Shown one piece after another: positions 34,531 through 43,968 of a DNA stretch of 64,000 nt. The notes under the pieces are model-generated. The model saw only the letters and a program-made list of their open reading frames with translations. It was not told the origin of the DNA and ran no database searches. The position numbers were made by a program, and so were the translations under genes. The DNA lies in contig NZ_KL544007.1 of NCBI RefSeq assembly GCF_000711985.1, positions 296,819 to 360,818 of the forward strand, in the 5' to 3' direction. This DNA comes from Rheinheimera texasensis DSM 17496 (GTDB lineage: Bacteria; Pseudomonadota; Gammaproteobacteria; Enterobacterales; Alteromonadaceae). Position 1 is the stretch's first letter. Every line of letters starts with the position of its first letter.

Positions 34531-36495
34531 ATGCGTTCATCGTTAAAACCGCTATTACTGGCTGTGTTTTGCAGCCTGTGCAGTCCAGTTTCTGTTGCTG
34601 CAACCCCCGACTTACCTGCTTTACTGGCAAAAAATCCTGCCATTTTTGATTTTAAAATTTCACCCGATGGCCAGCACCTGGCGGCAAAACTGGTCCATGA
34701 AGACAACATCGCGCTGGTGTTTTTTGACCGGCCCACGATGAAAATGCTGAATTCAGTCAAAATGGGTGGTGATGGCCAGGTCGGTGAATATCACTGGGTC
34801 AATAATGAACGGGTGATTTTTAAGCTGACTCAAACCGATCCCTGGCAGCAAGAACCGCAATACTTCGGTGAGCTGTATGGTGTCAATATCGACGGCAGTA
34901 AACGCGGTTTATTGTTTGGCTATCGCGCCGGCGAACAGCAGGTGGGCAGTAATTTTAAAGCGCGCGAGGCCCGCCGCGCCTGGGCTGAGTTTATCGATGT
35001 GGTGCCGGATGAAAACAACCGCATTCTGATTAAAAGCACGCCGATGACATTTGATGGTGCCGCGGTACCTGAAGTGCTGGCGATGGATATTTTTAGTGGC
35101 AAGTTTGTGTCCCGCGGCCGATTACCGGTGTCGCAAGGCGAAGTCAAAACTGGCCCAGATGGCCGGCCACGGGTGGTTGCCGGTTTAAACAGTAAGTATG
35201 AAACTGAGGTGTACATCCGCGAAGCGGGCAGTACCAGTAATGACTGGCAGCCGTTTCCGGCACAGCAATATGGTGGCACTTTCACTCCGGTCGCCGTGAC
35301 CAAAGATAACAAAGCGTTGTATGTGCTCGACAACAGAGATAAAAGTCAGACCGGTTTACACAAACTCGATTTAACCAGCGGCAAATTCAGTGAGGTCTAC
35401 GTCGACCCGTTAGTGGATGTGTCTGAGGTGATCACCACGACAGATCAGCGCGCTGTGTATGGTCTTAAAGTTGACGATGGTCGGCCGTCATATTTGTTGC
35501 TAACCAGCGAATACGATGAAGCAAAAGTATTTAAAGACTTGCTGGCGACCTTTCCGGGTGAGAACGTCAATATCACCAGCCGGACCGCAGATGGTAAACA
35601 GTGGGTGGTATTTGTCAGCTCCGACGTTAATCCCGGCACCTATTATCTATACGATCATGAAAAAGTCAGTCTGGCGAAACTGTCGGACACAAAACCCCAT
35701 CTGGCGGGGGTGAATTTGGCGCCGATGGAACCGGTCAGTTTTGCTGCCGCAGACGGTTATAAAATCCATGGTTATCTGACCAAAGCGCCGCAACAGTCCG
35801 CGGAAAAACCGCTGGTGGTACTGGTGCACGGTGGCCCGCATTTTGTGCGGGATCAGTGGAGTTTTAACAGTGAAGTGCAATTTCTGGCGCTCAGTGGCTA
35901 TAACGTCTTGCAGGTTAACTACCGCGGTTCCGGTGGTTATGGTCAGCTGCACCAGCAAGCCGGCTTTAAGGAATGGGGTGGATTAATCCAGCAGGACATC
36001 ATTGACGGCACGCGCTGGGCGGTGGCTCAGGGCCACGCCAAGGCCGGCAATATTTGCCTGATGGGTGCGTCCTTTGGCGGTTACTCGGCGGTGCAAGCGG
36101 CGACGATGGCGCCTGACCTGTATAAATGTGGTGTGGCGGTAGCTGGTGTCTACGATTTAGCGCTGATGAAAGTCAGCGGTGATACACCTGATGCGTATTA
36201 CGGCAAAGCATTTCTAGAAAAAGTGCATGGGAATGACCCCGCGCAACTGGCGCAGTTTTCGCCAGTCCAGCAGGTCGCCAAACTCAAAGCAGACTTGCTC
36301 ATCATGCACGGTGAGCGCGATGAACGTGCGCCGATTGAACACGCCAAAAGGTTAAAAGCGGCGCTGGATAAAGCGGGTAAACCATATCAGTGGCTGGTGT
36401 TTAATGACGAAACGCACGGTTTTTATTCCGAAACCAACCAGACGATATATCTGAAAAACGTGCAGGACTTTTTGGCAAAACAGCTTAAACGCTGA
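34531..36495 (+). CDS. S9 family prolyl oligopeptidase-type peptidase, secreted
   Basis: Serine peptidase of 654 residues with a signal peptide (about 1-22, SVA-A). Residues about 25-385 form a beta-propeller-like domain; about 395-654 form the alpha/beta hydrolase domain. Catalytic triad: Ser514 in MGASFGGYSA, Asp597 in GERDERAP and His629 in ETHGFYSE. VHGGPHFVRDQW carries the oxyanion-hole region. It resembles the dipeptidyl/acylaminoacyl peptidase group. I used the ATG at 34531, with AAAAGGA seven bases ahead, not the TTG two codons earlier. Likely periplasmic. Confidence 0.93.
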   Translation: MRSSLKPLLLAVFCSLCSPVSVAATPDLPALLAKNPAIFDFKISPDGQHLAAKLVHEDNIALVFFDRPTMKMLNSVKMGGDGQVGEYHWVNNERVIFKLTQTDPWQQEPQYFGELYGVNIDGSKRGLLFGYRAGEQQVGSNFKAREARRAWAEFIDVVPDENNRILIKSTPMTFDGAAVPEVLAMDIFSGKFVSRGRLPVSQGEVKTGPDGRPRVVAGLNSKYETEVYIREAGSTSNDWQPFPAQQYGGTFTPVAVTKDNKALYVLDNRDKSQTGLHKLDLTSGKFSEVYVDPLVDVSEVITTTDQRAVYGLKVDDGRPSYLLLTSEYDEAKVFKDLLATFPGENVNITSRTADGKQWVVFVSSDVNPGTYYLYDHEKVSLAKLSDTKPHLAGVNLAPMEPVSFAAADGYKIHGYLTKAPQQSAEKPLVVLVHGGPHFVRDQWSFNSEVQFLALSGYNVLQVNYRGSGGYGQLHQQAGFKEWGGLIQQDIIDGTRWAVAQGHAKAGNICLMGASFGGYSAVQAATMAPDLYKCGVAVAGVYDLALMKVSGDTPDAYYGKAFLEKVHGNDPAQLAQFSPVQQVAKLKADLLIMHGERDERAPIEHAKRLKAALDKAGKPYQWLVFNDETHGFYSETNQTIYLKNVQDFLAKQLKR

Positions 36496-36526
36496 TCTTT
36501 GGTTCTGGTGTCAGTATGGAAAAAAA

Positions 36527-36548
36527 CAGCCCGCCTTGTCGCGGGCTG
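36527..36548 (+). terminator. Probable terminator after the S9 peptidase gene
   Basis: CAGCCCGC, loop CTTGTC, GCGGGCTG followed by a weak T-rich CTTGTTTG. Confidence 0.6.
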
Positions 36549-36740
36549 CTTGTTTGCGGCAGGAGTGACAACAACAGCGCTTAAGTACCCTCAGCGATAA
36601 CCAGCTGAAATAAAACAATTAACCGCCTATACTGCTGACTCAGGTGCATAATGCGCCTGTATGACAATTAAATGGCTGTTGTCATTCGGTTGACAGAGAA
36701 GGTTGCTACTTTAGAACCAGTCCAAGTAGAAGGCAGATCC

Positions 36741-38039
36741 ATGTCGTTAGCTGAACATATCTTTATCATTTTGCTGCTGATTGCCATCAGCGCATTCTTC
36801 TCCATGTCTGAAATTGCGCTGGCTGCGGCGCGCAAACTCCGCTTGCGCCAGCTGGCTGCTGATGGTGAAACCCGCGCCAGCCAGGTATTAGAGCTACAAC
36901 AACATCCCGGTAATTTTTTCACCATAGTACAGATAGGCCTCAATGCTGTGGCCATTCTCGGCGGTATTCTCGGTGAAGCTGCTTTTACGCCTTATATCGC
37001 CGATTTACTGCGTGGCGCTTATGACGGTGTCTGGCTGGAAAATATAAGTTTTGCGTTGTCGGTGCTGCTGGTCACCACTTTGTTTATTTTGTTTGCTGAT
37101 TTAATGCCAAAACGGCTGGCAATGCTGGCGCCGGAACAAGTGGCGCTCGTGGTAGTGCGGCCTATTCTGACCTTGCTGGTGTTGCTCAAACCGCTGGTAT
37201 TTTTATTTAACAGCGTGGCGAATCTGGTGTTTCGTTTGTTTAACGTGCCGATCCACCGCAAAGACCAAATCACGCCGGAAGATATTATTTCGATGGTGGA
37301 CGAGGGCGCTGAAGCCGGTGTGCTGCAGCAGCAGGAACACAAACTGCTGGAAAACGTCTTTGATATGGAGCAGCGCACTGTCACTTCCGCTATGACCACG
37401 CGGGAAAGTCTGGTGTATTTTATCCTCGGTGAAGCCGAAGACAGCATCAGGAAAAAGCTGCTGGATTCACCGCATGCGCGTTTTCTGGTCTGTGATGCCA
37501 GCCTGGACCGGGTGGTCGGTTATATCGAATCACGCGAACTGCTGGTGCAGGTGTTAAACGGCCTGCCAATTTCCATCACCCATCCCGGTATGCTGCACAC
37601 GCCGCTGATTATTCCGGATACTCTGTCGCTCTATGAAGTGCTGGAGCATTTTAAAAGCAGCGGCGTCGATTTTGCCGTGATCCTGAACGAATACGCCATG
37701 GTGGTCGGCATGATCACGCTCAAAGACGTGATGAGCATTGTGATGGGCGAATTGGTGCATTCGGAAGAGGAACAAATCGTTAAACGTGATGACGATTCCT
37801 GGTTAGTTGAAGGCCTGACGCCGCTGGATGATGTGATGCGTTCGCTCGGTATTGATGCTTTCCCGGATCAGGAAAACTACGAAACCATCGCCGGCTTTAT
37901 GATGTATATGTTGCGCAAAATCCCCAAGCGTACCGACTCAGTCAATTACTGCGGCTATAAGTTCGAAGTGGTTGATATCGATAGCTACAAAATCGATCAG
38001 TTGCTGGTGACCAAAATCAAAGCGGAAGAAAAAGCCTGA
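36741..38039 (+). CDS. CNNM/CorC-type membrane protein (DUF21, CBS pair, CorC_HlyC domain)
   Basis: The 432-residue product has a DUF21 membrane domain with about four helices (1-185; FFSMSEIALAAAR is the conserved opening), two CBS domains (about 205-335) and a C-terminal CorC_HlyC domain (about 350-425; DDDSWLVEGLTPLDD). The family includes Mg2+/Co2+ efflux or homeostasis proteins; older annotation as hemolysin is not supported. I chose the ATG at 36741 with AAGG ahead. The stop codon lies inside the terminator stem. Confidence 0.92.
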   Translation: MSLAEHIFIILLLIAISAFFSMSEIALAAARKLRLRQLAADGETRASQVLELQQHPGNFFTIVQIGLNAVAILGGILGEAAFTPYIADLLRGAYDGVWLENISFALSVLLVTTLFILFADLMPKRLAMLAPEQVALVVVRPILTLLVLLKPLVFLFNSVANLVFRLFNVPIHRKDQITPEDIISMVDEGAEAGVLQQQEHKLLENVFDMEQRTVTSAMTTRESLVYFILGEAEDSIRKKLLDSPHARFLVCDASLDRVVGYIESRELLVQVLNGLPISITHPGMLHTPLIIPDTLSLYEVLEHFKSSGVDFAVILNEYAMVVGMITLKDVMSIVMGELVHSEEEQIVKRDDDSWLVEGLTPLDDVMRSLGIDAFPDQENYETIAGFMMYMLRKIPKRTDSVNYCGYKFEVVDIDSYKIDQLLVTKIKAEEKA

Positions 38040-38056
38040 TAAACATCAGGCTTTTT
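38029..38056. terminator. Bidirectional terminator overlapping a stop codon
   Basis: AAAAAGCCTGAT, loop AAAC, ATCAGGCTTTTT. The TGA of the CNNM-type gene lies within the left arm. It separates convergent genes. Confidence 0.92.
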
Positions 38057-38076
38057 GTTGTTCAATAAGAGCAGGA

Positions 38077-38475
38077 CTAAAACAGATAGCGGTACAAACT
38101 GGCGCCGGTCAGGATCAGATAACTAACTGCAACCGTTGGTTTTAAACCCGCTTTGATGTAGCCACCAATTAAACCGGCAAAACCAGGCCTTTGCGCCTGC
38201 CAGCTGCTCTGCCACTGACAGGCAATTTCCAGTCCTTCGCGTGAAGCCGCTTCGAGCGCCATTAATCGTGCGCCGGCACGGTCTTGCTGCGCTTTCCACA
38301 GCGCTTCATTCAGCCAGCAAAAACCAATCAGACCGGCCTGCAACACCACCGTACTCTCCGTTTGCACGAGCCAGAGCCACAAGGTCAGGCATAACAGCCT
38401 TAGCCACAGTGCATGTTTTTCCATCTGGTCATAACTTTGCTGCAGTTGCAGCCACTCTTGCTGATTGGTGAGCAT
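38077..38475 (-). CDS. Small hypothetical membrane protein
   Basis: The 132-residue product has two adjacent hydrophobic segments (about 23-38 and 42-55), a charged amphipathic helix (about 58-95) and a C-terminal hydrophobic segment (about 112-130). I recognise no family. AAGGGA precedes the ATG by seven bases, and the usage and length argue for a real gene. It lies 77 bp downstream of the DUF885 gene on the same strand. Confidence 0.65.
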   Translation of the reverse strand: MLTNQQEWLQLQQSYDQMEKHALWLRLLCLTLWLWLVQTESTVVLQAGLIGFCWLNEALWKAQQDRAGARLMALEAASREGLEIACQWQSSWQAQRPGFAGLIGGYIKAGLKPTVAVSYLILTGASLYRYLF

Positions 38476-38552
38476 CTGGACATCCCTTCGCAGTATTTCT
38501 TTCTGAAACTTTGGAATCCAGCCTGCGGCAAAATCACAGGCTGGTCAAGTGG

Positions 38553-40418
38553 TTACTGCTGCTGTTGTTTGATCCACTGATCAGTTTGCTGTTCGAGGAT
38601 CTGCATTGGCATAGCACCGCCCAGTAACACCATGTCGTGGAAAGCGCGGATATCAAATTTGTCGCCCAGCGCCGTGCGGGCTTTTTCGCGTAGTTCGACA
38701 ATTTTCAGCATGCCGAGTTTGTAACCGAGCGCCTGTCCAGGCCAGGCCATATAGCGCTCGATTTCGCTGATGACATCTGACGATGCAGTGCCGGTGGTCG
38801 ACGCCATGTATTGAATGGCTTGTTCACGGGTCCATTTTTTCGCATGAAGGCCAGTGTCCACCACTAAACGTACCGAGCGGAACAGCTCGGCTTTCAGCCG
38901 GCCTAAATCACCAAACGGATCGTTTTTATACATGCCCATCTCGGCTGCAACCAGCTCGGAATAAAGGCCCCAGCCTTCGGCATAAGCATTGTACGGTGCA
39001 ATCCGTTGTAATAAAGGCAGCTGTTCCTGTGCCAGATTCAGCGCGATTTGCCAATGATGGCCCGGATTGGCCTCATGATAAGTCAGGGTTTTTAAATCAA
39101 ATTTGGCATTGGCTTTCATGTCAGCCAGATTGATCCAATAAATCCCCGGTTTGCTACCATCAATGGCTGGTGACGTGTATTGGCCACCGGCGGCGCTGTC
39201 CTGAATTTCCACCGGAATACGCCGTACTTCAACTGCATAAGGTGGCCGGGTTTTAAATTGCTCGCTGATGCGGCCATCCATCTCTTTGATATAACCGTTC
39301 AAGTCGGTCAGCAGCTGGGCGCGGCCCGCATCAGAATCTTCGTACAAAAAGCGCGGTTCTTCATTCAACGCTGCCATGCGGTCGCCCACGCTGCCTTCGT
39401 TATAACCATTTGCTTTGAGGATCTTATCCATGGCTTTAGTGATACGCGCCACTTCGTCGAGGCCAATCTGGTGGATCTGTTCCGGCGTTAAGTTGGTGTC
39501 ACCAAGCTGGCGTACTGAATAGGCGTAAAATTCACTGCCATTAGGCTGTGCCCAGATACCGGCCTCAATGCGGGCATTGGGCAGGGCCGCTTTAACTTTG
39601 TCGTGCAGCTGCTGATAAGCCGGCGCAACGACAGTTCCGACTAATTCTGCGGCTTTATTCAGTAGCTCTGTTTTACGGGTTGCGTCTATTTCATTGACTG
39701 CGTTGAGTTTTTTCTCGAAATCTAAATACAGACTATGCGCCTTGGCATCCGCTTGCGCATAAGTACTGAGAATTTTCAGCGACTTATCCAGCAACACTCG
39801 TGGTGGAACCCAGCCGCTGGTTAAATCGGTACTGAATTTATCGCCAACCGAACTCAATGCCGGGCCAAACTGACTGAGGCGCTGCAGATAATTTTGCGCA
39901 TCCTGAGCGTTATTGATCGGGTGGGAATTTAATAAAGCGCCCGGCATATCAATAGTCGGGCCATTGATTTGGTTCACAATAAATGGCGAATGGCCCATCC
40001 ACATATCAATGTATCCCTGCGGGAATTTATTGTCGCCGGCATAAAACGCCAGGATATTCGCCATCACCTGCTGGCTGACGGCTTCCTGCGGCAGCTCTGG
40101 CAGTGGCAGGGCGCTCAGTGCTTTAGCGTTATCACTCATGCTCTGACGCAGCGCATTTTCGCGGCTGCTATTGTAAAATTCCATCTCGGCGGCAAATGGC
40201 TTGCCGACTTGTGCTTCGCTCAGGCTGTAGGCCGACGCGCTGAGAGGACGGGCCTGGAACAGGGCCTGCGTTGCGGCCTGGTAATAGTCTTGAGCATAAG
40301 GACTGTTGGTGGTGGCGGGAGTTGCTGCTGGTACTGCGACAGGAACTGATTCTGGCGCTGGCTTGCAGCCAGCCAGCAGAGCGGTGGTGATGGCCAGCGC
40401 ACACAGAGATAAACGCAT
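38553..40418 (-). CDS. DUF885 family lipoprotein, putative metallopeptidase
   Basis: The 621-residue product has a lipobox (ALLAGC, Cys18) and a Pro/Ala/Thr linker. The body is helical. The conserved segment LTYHEANPGHHWQ (about 475) with the later YAEGWGLYSE gives the HExxxGHH and Glu residues expected of a gluzincin-like metal site. DUF885 proteins are often annotated as peptidases; direct evidence for the family is limited. The start at 40418 is chosen because GAGGA lies seven bases ahead and the signal follows directly. It fits the many exported peptidases nearby. Confidence 0.9.
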   Translation of the reverse strand: MRLSLCALAITTALLAGCKPAPESVPVAVPAATPATTNSPYAQDYYQAATQALFQARPLSASAYSLSEAQVGKPFAAEMEFYNSSRENALRQSMSDNAKALSALPLPELPQEAVSQQVMANILAFYAGDNKFPQGYIDMWMGHSPFIVNQINGPTIDMPGALLNSHPINNAQDAQNYLQRLSQFGPALSSVGDKFSTDLTSGWVPPRVLLDKSLKILSTYAQADAKAHSLYLDFEKKLNAVNEIDATRKTELLNKAAELVGTVVAPAYQQLHDKVKAALPNARIEAGIWAQPNGSEFYAYSVRQLGDTNLTPEQIHQIGLDEVARITKAMDKILKANGYNEGSVGDRMAALNEEPRFLYEDSDAGRAQLLTDLNGYIKEMDGRISEQFKTRPPYAVEVRRIPVEIQDSAAGGQYTSPAIDGSKPGIYWINLADMKANAKFDLKTLTYHEANPGHHWQIALNLAQEQLPLLQRIAPYNAYAEGWGLYSELVAAEMGMYKNDPFGDLGRLKAELFRSVRLVVDTGLHAKKWTREQAIQYMASTTGTASSDVISEIERYMAWPGQALGYKLGMLKIVELREKARTALGDKFDIRAFHDMVLLGGAMPMQILEQQTDQWIKQQQQ

Positions 40419-40552
40419 GGAAAAGTCCTCAGAGATCAAACGAAGAAAAGTCGCTATCATACACTTTTTGGCAGTGTCCGCATGACTTCCGGCCCTAATC
40501 ACCGGCCAGTTTATCCATATTCGGTGCGGTTGACGTTTTGGAGATTCTACTG

Positions 40553-41794
40553 ATGTATGGCAAAGGCAGCCGGCAATACCGGCAGATGACCGCAGTGCTG
40601 AGTTTTGCCGCTGTGGTGGTATTTGCCAACCTGCATGCGTTGCAGCCGTTATTGCCAGAGCTGAGCCGTCTGTATCAGTTGACACCGCTACAGGCCAGTT
40701 GGAGTTATGGCATCGGCACCCTGACACTTGGCTTGTCGCTGCTGTTTTATAGTGCTGTATCCGACGCTATTGGCCGGCGGCTTTTGCTGGGATTGAGTTT
40801 GCTGGGGATGACCATCAGCACTGTGTTGCTGACTCAAGTCGAATCCTTCAGTGCGTTATTATGGGGCCGCGCTTTACAGGGCTTTTTCTTGGGCGGTCTG
40901 CCGGCGATTGCTGTCGCTTACCTCGGTGAAGAGCTGGAAAAACCGGCGCTGCTGAGTGCGGTTGGAATTTACATCAGCGCCAGTTCGTTAGGCGGCATTT
41001 CCGGTCGGGTACTGGCCGGTTTCAGTGCTGAAATTGGCCACTGGCAGTGGGTATTCTGGTTATGGAGTTTGCTCGCTATCCTGCTGCTGGCGGCGTTTTG
41101 GCGTTTTCTGCCGGCGTCGCAGCACTTTGTCGCTAAGCAATTTTCTGCAGCCCAGGCGCTCAAAGATAACTGGTTCCACCTGCGCCAACCTGTGCTGCTG
41201 CTGACCTTTTTACTCGGCGGTCTGAATTTTTTTATCTATTTAAATCAATATACTTATATCGCCTTTGTGCTGGCTGAACCACCGTATGCACTTAGTTCCG
41301 GCTGGATTGGCCTGCTGTTTTTAACTTATCTGACCGGCACTCTGGGGTCGGCTATTTCCGGCAAAGTGGCACGGCGCATGTCGATGCCCCAAGGCATGGC
41401 TTTGGGGGTTTTGATTATGATGGCGGGGACTGTCTGCACCTTATTACCGGGGCTGGTGTTTATCGTGCTGGGATTTTTTATCAGTGCTTTTGGCTTTTTC
41501 TTAACCCACAGCCTGGCAACCGGCTGGGTCAATCAACATGCGACGCGGGCCAAAGCCAGTGCCAGCGCGTTGTATCTGGTGTTTTATTATCTGGGTGCCA
41601 GCACCGGTGGTTTATATCTGCATCTGTTTTGGCAATGGCAAGGCTGGACTGGGGTAGTGCTGGGGTCATTACTCGGTTACGGACTGGCGCTGTGGTTGTG
41701 TGCACGCCTAAGAGGTTTTCCGCTGCCGGTTATGGCTGCTGAGCCGCCAATATCACCTGCTGCGGCTGCAACTCGAGCAACTGACCGACGCTAA
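40553..41794 (+). CDS. MFS transporter, drug/metabolite exporter type
   Basis: A 413-residue inner-membrane protein with 12 predicted helices. The loop 2-3 motif A appears as YSAVSDAIGRR, and LLLGLSLLGM follows; the overall pattern resembles the YnfM/NepI group of exporters. The last 20 or so residues are Ala/Pro/Arg-rich, probably cytoplasmic, and are encoded on DNA that also encodes the end of the opposite pseudouridine synthase gene. TTGGAG nine bases ahead supports the ATG at 40553. Substrate unknown. Confidence 0.9.
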   Translation: MYGKGSRQYRQMTAVLSFAAVVVFANLHALQPLLPELSRLYQLTPLQASWSYGIGTLTLGLSLLFYSAVSDAIGRRLLLGLSLLGMTISTVLLTQVESFSALLWGRALQGFFLGGLPAIAVAYLGEELEKPALLSAVGIYISASSLGGISGRVLAGFSAEIGHWQWVFWLWSLLAILLLAAFWRFLPASQHFVAKQFSAAQALKDNWFHLRQPVLLLTFLLGGLNFFIYLNQYTYIAFVLAEPPYALSSGWIGLLFLTYLTGTLGSAISGKVARRMSMPQGMALGVLIMMAGTVCTLLPGLVFIVLGFFISAFGFFLTHSLATGWVNQHATRAKASASALYLVFYYLGASTGGLYLHLFWQWQGWTGVVLGSLLGYGLALWLCARLRGFPLPVMAAEPPISPAAAATRATDRR

Positions 41795-42434
41795 GCTCTG
41801 GTAAATACAACTGACCAATGTGGGTGCGCTGCAGCCTGATTACTTTGAGTCCAAGCTGTTTGCACATATAACGGATCTGACGGTTTTTGCCTTCGGTTAG
41901 GGTCAATTCCAGCTGATAGGCGGCGCTGAGGGTTGCCAGACAGGGCCGGGCTTCAATCCATGCTGGGCCGGCCTGATATCGCATACCTGTCCTGAGCTCA
42001 GCCAACATGGCCTCGGTCACTGTTTGATCAACATCTACCCGATAGGTCTTTTGATGCTGCTGCGTCGGATGCAGCAAGCGTTGGGCAAATTGGCCGTCAT
42101 TAGTTATCAATAACAAACCGCAGCTGTCCTTATCAAGGCGACCGACCGCGAAAACGCCTGGTGGCAGCTGTTGTAGCACGCTTGCGATACTCTGCGGGTC
42201 ATCCGGGCGCACATTGCAATCAATACCCACCGGTTTATGGTAAGCCCAATAGCATCGCGGTGGCACTGGCGGTAAAGGCTCGCCGTCCAGCCAAAGTTGT
42301 GTTTCCGCCTGTACCCAGTGTGACAGTTTCAGTGTATTTGGTTGCAGGCGGCCAGCATCCAGTAACGCCTGATGACTGGCCGGTGCGATACCGGCCTCCG
42401 TCAGACGTTGCCACAGACGCTGGCGCTGGCTCAT
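41730..42434 (-). CDS. RsuA/RluB/E/F-family rRNA pseudouridine synthase
   Basis: The 234-residue product isomerises a uridine in rRNA. The N-terminal 55 residues look like a divergent S4 domain. The catalytic core has HKPVGIDCN, the active-site Asp in GRLDKDSCGLLLITNDG (about 99) and GKNRQIRYMCKQLG. The pattern is closest to RluF or RluE, but the target site cannot be assigned. It begins 6 bp after the RhlE-type helicase stop, so the two share a transcript and an RNA-related role. The 3' end overlaps the MFS gene by 65 bp. Confidence 0.9.
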   Translation of the reverse strand: MSQRQRLWQRLTEAGIAPASHQALLDAGRLQPNTLKLSHWVQAETQLWLDGEPLPPVPPRCYWAYHKPVGIDCNVRPDDPQSIASVLQQLPPGVFAVGRLDKDSCGLLLITNDGQFAQRLLHPTQQHQKTYRVDVDQTVTEAMLAELRTGMRYQAGPAWIEARPCLATLSAAYQLELTLTEGKNRQIRYMCKQLGLKVIRLQRTHIGQLYLPELSVGQLLELQPQQVILAAQQP

Positions 42435-42440
42435 GTGGTG

Positions 42441-43850
42441 TTAAGCCGAAGTGCCTTGTGGCTTGCGGGCCGGGCGGTTTTGCTGTGGCCGTGCCGGGTT
42501 TTGGCCCTGACCACTTGCCTGCGGCCTGCGCTGACCTTGTGGCTGACCCGGACGACCTGATGGTGTGCCTTGGCCATCGGCCTTGGCTGCCGCAGGTTTA
42601 CGCGGCGGACGTGGCGCACCCTGACGTGGTGTGGCACGTTCGCCGGCCGGGCCTTTTGGTTGTGGCCGTGGCGGACGCGGTGGCCGCTGCGTCAGCTCTT
42701 TGTCGTTCAGCTGTAAAGTTGGATCGACTTTGATGCTGCCTTGCGGGATCTTCATGCCAATCAGCTTTTCGACTTGCTTCAGCTGGCTAACTTCATCCGG
42801 ATACACCAGCGACACGGCAAGGCCAGTCATGCCGGCGCGACCAGTACGGCCGATGCGGTGCACATAATCAGCGGCACTGCGTGGCAATGTGAAGTTGACA
42901 ACATAAGGCAGCTGCGCGATGTCGATGCCACGGGCGGCGACGTCTGAGGCGACCAGCACGCGGATCTCGTTGGATTTAAAACCGGCCAGCGCGGCGGTAC
43001 GCGCATTCTGGCTCTTGTTGCCGTGAATAGCGGCAGCACTGATGCCGGCTTCATTTAATTTGTCGGTCAGGCGGTTGGCTTCGTGTTTGGTCGCCATAAA
43101 CACCAACACCTGTTTCCAGTCGTTTTGCGCAATCAGCTGAATAAGCGTCGCTGATTTCTGGCCTTTGGCCACCTGATAGACTTGCTGCTCAACTTTTTCC
43201 GCCGTGCTGTTTTGTGGTGCCACGCTAATCGATTGCGGGTTATGCAGCAGTTTGCTGGTCAGCTGTTTGATATCGTCCGAAAAGGTGGCTGAGAACAGCA
43301 GGTTTTGCCGCTGTTTTGGCAAAAGGGCCAGGATTTTTTTGATGTCGTGGATAAAACCCATGTCGAGCATGCGGTCGGCTTCGTCCAGTACCAGCGTTTG
43401 CACCTGGTTGATTTTCAGGGCATTTTGGCCGATTAAATCCAGTAAACGGCCTGGGGTTGCGGTCAAAATGTCGACACCGCCGCGCAGCGCCATCATTTGT
43501 GGGTTGATGGACACACCACCAAACACCACCAGATGTTTTAATTTCGGCTGTAAGTATTGGCTGTATTTTGCCACTTGTTCACTGACCTGGGCGGCCAGTT
43601 CACGGGTTGGTGTCAGGATGAGTGCGCGGACAGGACGCGGCTGACTGACCGGCTGGCTCATCAGCTGCTGCAGGATTGGCAGCACGAAACTGGCGGTTTT
43701 GCCGGTACCGGTCTGAGCTGCAGCCATCAGGTCACGGCCGCTCAGCACTGCAGGAATAGCCTGCTGCTGGATTGGCGTTGGCGTGGTATAGCCAGCTTCA
43801 GTGACGGCCTGTAACAGCTTCGGATCTAAATTTAACGCAGAAAACGACAT
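42441..43850 (-). CDS. rhlE: DEAD-box RNA helicase, RhlE type
   Basis: ATP-dependent RNA helicase of 469 residues acting in ribosome assembly or RNA decay. All motifs are intact: Q motif TPIQQQAIP, Walker [19 protein letters not shown] (in [14 protein letters not shown]), SAT, and [10 protein letters not shown]. The last 90 residues are low-complexity, rich in Arg, Pro, Gly and Gln (an RNA-binding tail). The start [11 protein letters not shown] at 43850 is the standard RhlE beginning. Confidence 0.93.
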   Translation of the reverse strand: MSFSALNLDPKLLQAVTEAGYTTPTPIQQQAIPAVLSGRDLMAAAQTGTGKTASFVLPILQQLMSQPVSQPRPVRALILTPTRELAAQVSEQVAKYSQYLQPKLKHLVVFGGVSINPQMMALRGGVDILTATPGRLLDLIGQNALKINQVQTLVLDEADRMLDMGFIHDIKKILALLPKQRQNLLFSATFSDDIKQLTSKLLHNPQSISVAPQNSTAEKVEQQVYQVAKGQKSATLIQLIAQNDWKQVLVFMATKHEANRLTDKLNEAGISAAAIHGNKSQNARTAALAGFKSNEIRVLVASDVAARGIDIAQLPYVVNFTLPRSAADYVHRIGRTGRAGMTGLAVSLVYPDEVSQLKQVEKLIGMKIPQGSIKVDPTLQLNDKELTQRPPRPPRPQPKGPAGERATPRQGAPRPPRKPAAAKADGQGTPSGRPGQPQGQRRPQASGQGQNPARPQQNRPARKPQGTSA

Positions 43851-43968
43851 ATCAACCCCAGGTAGCACAGCGCGCCGGGGTGGGGCTGTACGAAAAAGTC
43901 GCGCATTCTACCTTGGATGCAGGGCGCTGGCTATCTTTGAGTCGTCTTTTATCTAATCCTCATAGCCT

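Noticed and set aside
42161-42733. Plus-strand frame of 190 codons across the helicase/pseudouridine synthase junction
   Set aside because: It mirrors the low-complexity Arg/Pro/Gly tail of the helicase; compositional artefact.
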